Shown here: positions 59,044 to 64,000 of the stretch, one piece after another
Numbering within the stretch: position 1 is the first letter of the stretch
How the letters are laid out: each line of letters starts with the position of its first letter
NCBI RefSeq assembly: GCF_002284535.1
Contig: NZ_NPKH01000020.1
Span: forward strand, 1,054,001 to 1,118,000
Direction of reading: 5' to 3'
From: Mesorhizobium wenxiniae
GTDB taxonomy: Bacteria > Pseudomonadota > Alphaproteobacteria > Rhizobiales > Rhizobiaceae
Length of the DNA: 64,000 nucleotides
Program-made: the position numbers and the translations under genes
Notes under the pieces: model-generated
Database searches by the model: none
Told to the model about the DNA's origin: nothing
Seen by the model: the letters and a program-made list of their open reading frames with translations, nothing else

Positions 59044-59964
59044 ATGAGCACTTTCTCTTCCCAAGACACCGACATCCGTCCCGGTGGTTATGATGCCGAC
59101 TCCGTTGGTCAAACGATTCAGCTTAACCAAGTTAGTTGGGGGGCTATTTTTGCTGGCGTAGTAGTGGCGCTCGTAGTGCAGGCCCTGCTTACGATGCTGG
59201 GTGTTGGGATTGGAACTGCGACCCTCAATCCTGGCACACCTGATAATCCTGACGGCGCTACATTCTCGATTGTTGCTGGCATCTGGTACGTCGTCGCCGG
59301 GATCATTGGTGCCTTTGCCGGGGATTACATATCCGCGCGGATGTCTGGTAAAATCGTACCGACCACGGGCGCTTTGCACGGGTTGACTACTTGGGCGTTG
59401 ACGACACTGCTTGTGATCTACCTGCTGACCAGCAGTGTCGGCAGTCTGGTTGGTGGTGTTTTCAGCGGCGTCGCCACGGCTCTTGGCGGTGCCAGTCAGA
59501 CAATCGCCCAAACCGCCGCGCCAATGCTCGCAAATTCCAATCCTCTTGAGGCACTTGAGTCGCAGGTTAGGGCCACCGGCACCGACTCTGACGCTCTGAA
59601 TGCCGCTGCCATGAATGCTATGCGAAGCCTTGTCATGGGAGATCCAGCTAGTGCTGATGCGGCGCGGAAACAGGCGGCGCAAGCTTTAGCGACCGCTCGA
59701 GGTATACCGTTGGACCAGGCCACGCAGCAGGTCACCGCCATGGAAAAGCAATATTACGACACTGTAGAGTCTGCGAAGCAGCGAGCGATTGACGCGGCCG
59801 ATGCCACCGCGTCGGTCGTATCGACTGGTGCCATCCTTGCTTTCGTGGCGCTGGTCCTAGGTGCCGTAGCCGGCTGGATTGGTGGCCGTTCGGGCGTCGT
59901 CCAACCGATCTATGCCGATCGGGTTTCACCTAGCCGCCGCGCGACACTCCGTAACATCGAATGA
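59044..59964 (+). CDS. Multi-span membrane protein
   Basis: 306 residues. Hydrophobic segments at ~33-55 (GAIFAGVVVALVVQALLTMLGVGIG), ~78-98, ~115-150 (glycine-rich LLTSSVGSLVGGVFSGVATALGGA) and ~262-285 (VVSTGAILAFVALVLGAVAGWIGG); residues ~160-250 form a soluble, Ala/Gln-rich helical part. Similar proteins are annotated PhnA-like in rhizobia, without known function. A stress-type promoter precedes it. Confidence 0.75.
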   Translation: MSTFSSQDTDIRPGGYDADSVGQTIQLNQVSWGAIFAGVVVALVVQALLTMLGVGIGTATLNPGTPDNPDGATFSIVAGIWYVVAGIIGAFAGDYISARMSGKIVPTTGALHGLTTWALTTLLVIYLLTSSVGSLVGGVFSGVATALGGASQTIAQTAAPMLANSNPLEALESQVRATGTDSDALNAAAMNAMRSLVMGDPASADAARKQAAQALATARGIPLDQATQQVTAMEKQYYDTVESAKQRAIDAADATASVVSTGAILAFVALVLGAVAGWIGGRSGVVQPIYADRVSPSRRATLRNIE

Positions 59965-60085
59965 AAGAGCCTGCCGAGAGGAAGCGTCTCTTTTGGCCAG
60001 GCCGGCAGCGCAGTGGGGGGATCACGCATTGACACTTTGTCTCACGTCGCATCACCAGCCTGCGGAGCTGACGTGTTCCGACTTC

Positions 60086-60110
60086 GGAACGACTCGCTCA
60101 CACGGCTGTT
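60086..60110 (+). promoter_or_regulatory. EcfG-type stress promoter before ligD
   Basis: GGAAC-N16-TGTT, ending 22 nt before the ligD ATG. Confidence 0.55.
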
Positions 60111-60131
60111 GATTAGCGCGAGGAGCAATTC

Positions 60132-62018
60132 ATGGCCCAGGACGTGACCTCTTCCAACTCCGTCGGTGCTGCGGGGGCCACAACGCGGCGTGCGTCATCG
60201 GTAAAAATTCCGCCATTCCAACCCGTGCAACTCGCCAAGTTAGTCGACAAGGTACCCACGGGCGAGAGGTGGATCCATGAGATAAAATACGACGGCTATC
60301 GTACGCTTGTTGCCATTGGGGGCGGGGCGGCGAAGGCATACACAAGGTCCGGGCTTGACTGGTCTCATCGCTTTGCGCCGTTGCTTGAGGAGGCTGGTAC
60401 TCTTGATGTTCGCTCCGCGCTGATCGATGGCGAGGCGGTGGTTGTCGACGAACAGGGACGATCCAGTTTCCAGAAATTGCAATCGGCGCTCAAGGGTGAT
60501 CCAGGCGCGATCGTGTATTACGGGTTTGATTTGCTTTCGCTTGATGGCAAGGATCTTACCAGCCTTCCTTTGATCGAACGCAAGGAGAAGCTGCACTCAA
60601 TTCTTCCGCTGGCATCCAGGCTCATCCATTATTCCGACCACATCCGTGGAAACGGTGAACAGCTGCTCAACAAGTTCTGCGCAGCCGGGCTTGAAGGCGT
60701 AATTTCCAAGAAGGCGGACGAACCCTATGTTGGCTCTCGTGCCGGTGGCTGGCTGAAGATCAAATGCATCAAGCGACAGGAATTCGTCATCGTAGGCTGG
60801 ACGCCGTCCGACAAGGCGCGTGAATTTCGCTCCCTGCTGCTCGGGGTCAACGAAAACGGAAAACTGCGCTACGCGGGGAAGGTTGGCACGGGTTTCAACG
60901 ACCGCGAGATGGCCAGCCTCCTTAATTTGATGAGACCGCTGGAGGTGATGGCCGCGACGGTCCAAGCACCCCGCGCGGCTGTCCGCGACGCCCACTGGCT
61001 GAAGCCGCGCCTGGTTGCAGAGATCGCCTATACCGAGATGACCCATGAAGGCGTGCTGCGGCATCCCAGCTATCTGGGGTTGCGGGAGGACAAGCGGCCC
61101 GAGGCCGTGGTGATGGAAACAGAAACCCCTGTCCAACAGGCTTCGGCGCCCGCGGCGAACAGCATCAAGATCAGCAACCGGGAGCGTGTGATCTATCCTG
61201 AATCGGGGATCACCAAAGGCCAGCTCGCCGACTATTATGCAGCGATAGCGCCGGCGATGCTGCCCTGGGTTGGCAGTCGCCCGATTAGCCTGGTCCGTTG
61301 CCCGCAGGGTCGCGCAAAGAAGTGCTTTTTTCAAAAGCACGACGCAGGCAGCTTCGGCACGCACGTTCATCATGTCGCCATCCAGGAAAAGGACGGACAT
61401 GAAGAGCCTTATTTGTTTATCGACGATGCCGACGGGTTGCTGACCTGCGTCCAGATGGGCACGATTGAATTCCATGGCTGGGGCGCGCGCATCGAAGATG
61501 TCGAAAAGGCCGACCGCCTTGTCTTCGACCTCGATCCGGACGAAGGGCTCGACTTCGAGGCGGTCCGAAGCGCTGCCTTCCAGTTCCGCGATATCCTGAA
61601 CCAGATCGGCCTGGCCACATTCCCGATGGTCACGGGCGGCAAGGGGGTCCATGTGATCGCCCCGCTTACGCCGAAGGCCGAATGGCCAGAAGTAAAGGAT
61701 TTCGCGCGCCGGCTGGCCATGGCAGTGGCCCAGATTGATCCTGCCAATTTCACGGCCGCCCTTCCCAAGGCGCAACGCAAGGGCCGCATCTTTGTGGACT
61801 ATCTGCGCAATCAGCGGGGTGCGACTGCGGTGATGCCCTACTGCGTTCGCGCACGCCCCGAAGCACCCCTCGCGGCACCCATCACCTGGAAGGAAATGGA
61901 AACGATCGACAAGCCGTCACATTGGCATGTTGGCGACGCGACCGAGTTGGTAAAACGCGTTGGCTCGAAAGCGCTTGCCAACTGGGGGCGGGCCGATCAA
62001 GTCCTCCCGGATCTCTGA
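60132..62018 (+). CDS. ligD: DNA ligase D (ligase + primase/polymerase)
   Basis: 628 residues for non-homologous end joining. The ATP-dependent ligase domain comes first (adenylated Lys52 in EIKYDGYR; LEGVISKKADEPYVGSRAGGWLKIKC; OB-fold ending HPSYLGLREDK), then the archaeo-eukaryotic primase domain from ~residue 345 (ISNRERVIYPESGITKGQLADYY; metal-binding LVFDLDPDEG, Asp466 and Asp468). The 3'-phosphoesterase domain of Pseudomonas or Mycobacterium LigD is absent. GAGGAG lies before the ATG. No ku gene is in the window. Exonuclease III follows 4 nt later. Confidence 0.93.
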   Translation: MAQDVTSSNSVGAAGATTRRASSVKIPPFQPVQLAKLVDKVPTGERWIHEIKYDGYRTLVAIGGGAAKAYTRSGLDWSHRFAPLLEEAGTLDVRSALIDGEAVVVDEQGRSSFQKLQSALKGDPGAIVYYGFDLLSLDGKDLTSLPLIERKEKLHSILPLASRLIHYSDHIRGNGEQLLNKFCAAGLEGVISKKADEPYVGSRAGGWLKIKCIKRQEFVIVGWTPSDKAREFRSLLLGVNENGKLRYAGKVGTGFNDREMASLLNLMRPLEVMAATVQAPRAAVRDAHWLKPRLVAEIAYTEMTHEGVLRHPSYLGLREDKRPEAVVMETETPVQQASAPAANSIKISNRERVIYPESGITKGQLADYYAAIAPAMLPWVGSRPISLVRCPQGRAKKCFFQKHDAGSFGTHVHHVAIQEKDGHEEPYLFIDDADGLLTCVQMGTIEFHGWGARIEDVEKADRLVFDLDPDEGLDFEAVRSAAFQFRDILNQIGLATFPMVTGGKGVHVIAPLTPKAEWPEVKDFARRLAMAVAQIDPANFTAALPKAQRKGRIFVDYLRNQRGATAVMPYCVRARPEAPLAAPITWKEMETIDKPSHWHVGDATELVKRVGSKALANWGRADQVLPDL

Positions 62019-62022
62019 AGCG

Positions 62023-62856
62023 ATGAAGATCGCGACCTACAACGTCAACGGCGTGAACGGCCGCTTGCAGGTCCTGCTTCGCTGGTTAGAAGAAGCTCGC
62101 CCAGACATAGTCTGCCTGCAGGAGCTGAAAGCGCCGCAGGAGAATTTTCCGATAGCAGCGATCCGGGCGGCGGGCTATGGCGCGATCTGGCACGGCCAAA
62201 AGAGTTGGAACGGCGTTGCCATTCTTGCGCGTGGGACTGACCCTCAAGAAACCCGCAGGGGACTTCCTGGCGATCCCGACGACGCACACAGCCGATACAT
62301 TGAAGCTGCCGTAAAAGGGATCCTGATTGGCTGTCTTTACCTGCCCAACGGCAACCCGGCCCCCGGCCCCAAGTTCGAATACAAGCTGCGTTGGTTTGAG
62401 CGCATCACCGCACATGCGGCTGAACTCCTTGCCTCCGGAGCGCCGGTGGTCCTGGCCGGCGACTACAACGTCATGCCGACCGAGCTCGACGTTCACAAAC
62501 CCGAGCGCTGGCTTGACGATGCGCTTTTTCGTCCAGAGGTGCGCGAAGCCTTTCGACACCTGGTTGCCCAAGGTTGGACCGACGCATTGCGCGAACTCCA
62601 TCCGGGCGAACGGATTTACACTTTCTGGGACTATTTCAGGAACGCCTACGCCCGCGATGCAGGCCTTAGGATCGATCACCTCCTGCTCAGCCCCTCAATC
62701 GCTGGACGATTGCGCGGCGCCAATGTAGATCGCCCCGTCCGCGGTTGGGAAAAGACGAGTGACCACGCCCCAACCTGGATCGACCTTGGCACCAGTGGTG
62801 CTGACGTCGGACAGTTCCGGTCAAGAACAACCGGCCGGTCGAGAAGTGGCGAGTAG
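62023..62856 (+). CDS. xthA: Exodeoxyribonuclease III family
   Basis: 277 residues, AP endonuclease/3' exonuclease of base excision repair. EEP fold: IATYNVNGVNGRL, DIVCLQELKAP (catalytic Glu), YLPNGNP, VVLAGDYNVMPTELD, RIDHLLLSPSI and SDHAPTWIDL (catalytic His). The C-terminal 20 residues are basic and extra. Its ATG is 4 nt after the ligD stop, so both are co-expressed; end-joining plus end-processing is a sensible pairing. Confidence 0.92.
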   Translation: MKIATYNVNGVNGRLQVLLRWLEEARPDIVCLQELKAPQENFPIAAIRAAGYGAIWHGQKSWNGVAILARGTDPQETRRGLPGDPDDAHSRYIEAAVKGILIGCLYLPNGNPAPGPKFEYKLRWFERITAHAAELLASGAPVVLAGDYNVMPTELDVHKPERWLDDALFRPEVREAFRHLVAQGWTDALRELHPGERIYTFWDYFRNAYARDAGLRIDHLLLSPSIAGRLRGANVDRPVRGWEKTSDHAPTWIDLGTSGADVGQFRSRTTGRSRSGE

Positions 62857-63281
62857 CCTTTTGCTTTTTGGTGCCTGCGGTTCGACCGAGGCTTGTTCCG
62901 CACGCTCCGCGTGCAGCGCCCGCGCCGCATTGAGATGTTCCAACACACCAGGCAGCTTGTCCGAGGCGAAGTGCTGGAGGTCGGCGTCTTCCCCGGAGCC
63001 GATTTCCCAGGCCAGAAGCTGAGCGGCCTTCTGGTGTTGACGATCTGTGCCGCTAGATAAGCAAGATCGAATTCGGCGCCGTCCAGCTTTTCGAGGTCGG
63101 CACGAATCTTCTTGTTATCGGGGTCCAACTTGTCTGGCAGCGGAATTTTGCTCTTGTCCGCTAAAGATTTAAGCTCTTCGTTCGCCTTGCCATGATGCTC
63201 GGCCATTCGGTTTGCGAACTGCCTCACACCATCTTGCTTCGTTTTGCCGGCGGCCAGTCGGCCGAAATCCACCTTCGCCAT
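62821..63281 (-). pseudogene. DUF4142 protein gene, 5'-truncated and frameshifted
   Basis: Reads MAKVDFGRLAAGKTKQDGVRQFANRMAEHHGKANEELKSLADKSKIPLPDKLDPDNKKIRADLEKLDGAEFDLAYLAAQIV, the four-helix DUF4142 pattern, then loses frame near 63.035 kb; the next frame continues QHQKAAQLLAWEIGSGEDADLQHFASDKLPGVLEHLNAARALHAERAEQ and ends at 62821. The usual signal peptide is missing. Its 3' end overlaps xthA by 36 nt. Confidence 0.6.
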
Positions 63282-63332
63282 CCCCCCGGCCGGGGAAGAG
63301 AGCTAACCGGCGCGTCTGCGATGTCTGACCCG

Positions 63333-64000
63333 TCAGCGCAGTGAGCCCCGCAGCAAAAGTCGCCGCAAAGTTCTTTTCGCCAAGGAGGGAGGCTGCTCTG
63401 GATCGAGCAGATCGTTTTCCGCCAGCGTTTCGGCAATCGCTGAAGGTTCTTCAGGCTCGTATGGCTGTAGCGTGCGCCCGCCGCCACGGAGGGCGTTGAT
63501 GGCCGCAATAAGACTGCCGCGCATCTCTACTGCCGCCCTGACCTCCTCCACCGTTTTTCCCAAATGTTCTGCCAACAAGTCATTCCGGACTTCGATTATC
63601 TGATCGCGGACAGCACTTACACCCGAGCGTCCCGGAACCGCTTCAATGACGAGGTCACACTCAGTATCGAATCCCATCGACCTGTTGTTGAAATTGGACG
63701 ACCCCACTCGTAGCAGCCGGTCGTCGACGATCGTGACCTTTGCGTGGACGTAGATTGCTTCGCCAGCTTTAGTGACGGGGGTGTAGATCCGGAAGCGACC
63801 GTGCCTGTCAGCGGCGGCTATCAGTTGCAGCAGCCGATAGCGCGCCGTGTCCATCGCGACGGATTCGAGGAAACCATCGGCCGATTCCGGATTGATGATC
63901 ACAATCTCCGGCCCATCCTTCTGCCGCAGGCGCTTTGCCATGGCCTCCGCGATGCGCCGCGACGCGAAATACTGGCTTTCGCAGTAGATCGTCTCCCGAG
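63333..64000 (-). CDS. Phospholipase D-like protein, 5' part outside window
   Basis: The visible ~222 residues (ETIYCESQYFASRRIAEAMAKRLRQ ... DTARYRLLQLI ... RIYTPVTKAGEAIYVHAKVTIVDDRLLRVGSSNFNNRSMGFDTECDLVIEA) contain the second HKD motif (HAKVTIVDD) of the phospholipase D/cardiolipin synthase family. The first HKD lies beyond the right edge. Probably hydrolyses or transfers phospholipids; secreted or membrane enzymes of this type are common in rhizobia. Confidence 0.85.
   Translation of the reverse strand, partial: RETIYCESQYFASRRIAEAMAKRLRQKDGPEIVIINPESADGFLESVAMDTARYRLLQLIAAADRHGRFRIYTPVTKAGEAIYVHAKVTIVDDRLLRVGSSNFNNRSMGFDTECDLVIEAVPGRSGVSAVRDQIIEVRNDLLAEHLGKTVEEVRAAVEMRGSLIAAINALRGGGRTLQPYEPEEPSAIAETLAENDLLDPEQPPSLAKRTLRRLLLRGSLR

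Noticed and set aside
60597..61775. 392-aa minus-strand ORF inside ligD
   Set aside because: Antisense shadow of the ligase/primase; no recognisable domain.
1..64000. CRISPR arrays or rRNA genes
   Set aside because: No regularly spaced direct repeats with spacers and no rRNA-like conserved stretches were found by eye.

Overview
The window reads as chromosome of a Rhizobiales bacterium, most likely Mesorhizobium or a close relative. The evidence is the CtrA/ChpT/SciP cell-cycle genes, a DUF1134 (EipA) envelope protein, a NolR-like ArsR regulator, dispersed rhizobial intergenic repeats, and several small protein families common in Mesorhizobium. Everything here is read from sequence and family knowledge; no database search was run.

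Positions 1-25.9 kb are ordinary core chromosome: a DsrE protein, two SDR dehydrogenases, an AbrB-type membrane protein, leuA behind a Leu-rich leader peptide, a TPR membrane protein, a hydrolase, a phosphoesterase, a Nudix hydrolase, glutathionyl-hydroquinone reductase, a decayed CoA-transferase, a HugZ-like protein, an rRNA/tRNA methyltransferase and a coiled-coil membrane protein. At 18.4-23.3 kb lies a cell-cycle block: eipA, chpT (phosphotransferase to CtrA), a one-domain response regulator, ctrA, a FliJ-like gene and sciP (CtrA inhibitor). The ctrA upstream region carries five GANTC (CcrM) sites in 77 bp. mnmA, an oxidoreductase and tRNA-Met(CAT) close the core segment.

From the tRNA to the right end the DNA is accessory in character. 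Segments 26-39 kb and 53.7-62.9 kb hold small stress-type genes, a PBP1-type enzyme, a CHAD protein, a ferritin-like protein, a large DNA ligase/primase (LigD) with exonuclease III, and remnants of other ligases. Ten matches to the alphaproteobacterial general-stress (EcfG/RpoE2) promoter GGAAC-N16-NGTT sit here, most 22-49 nt before a start codon, so the region looks like a clustered general-stress regulon.

Between these two segments (39.6-53.6 kb) is mobile DNA: a four-gene serine recombinase/DUF2924 operon, a two-gene operon encoding a QueC-like PP-loop enzyme with a winged-helix tail plus an unknown partner (candidate defence system), a five-gene primase operon in which every junction is a 4-nt start/stop overlap, a large inverted repeat, a ParB-like/DNA methylase phage operon, a transporter, a small resolvase, and terminase and resolvase remnants. 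Frameshifted genes are frequent near the edges of the mobile stretch.
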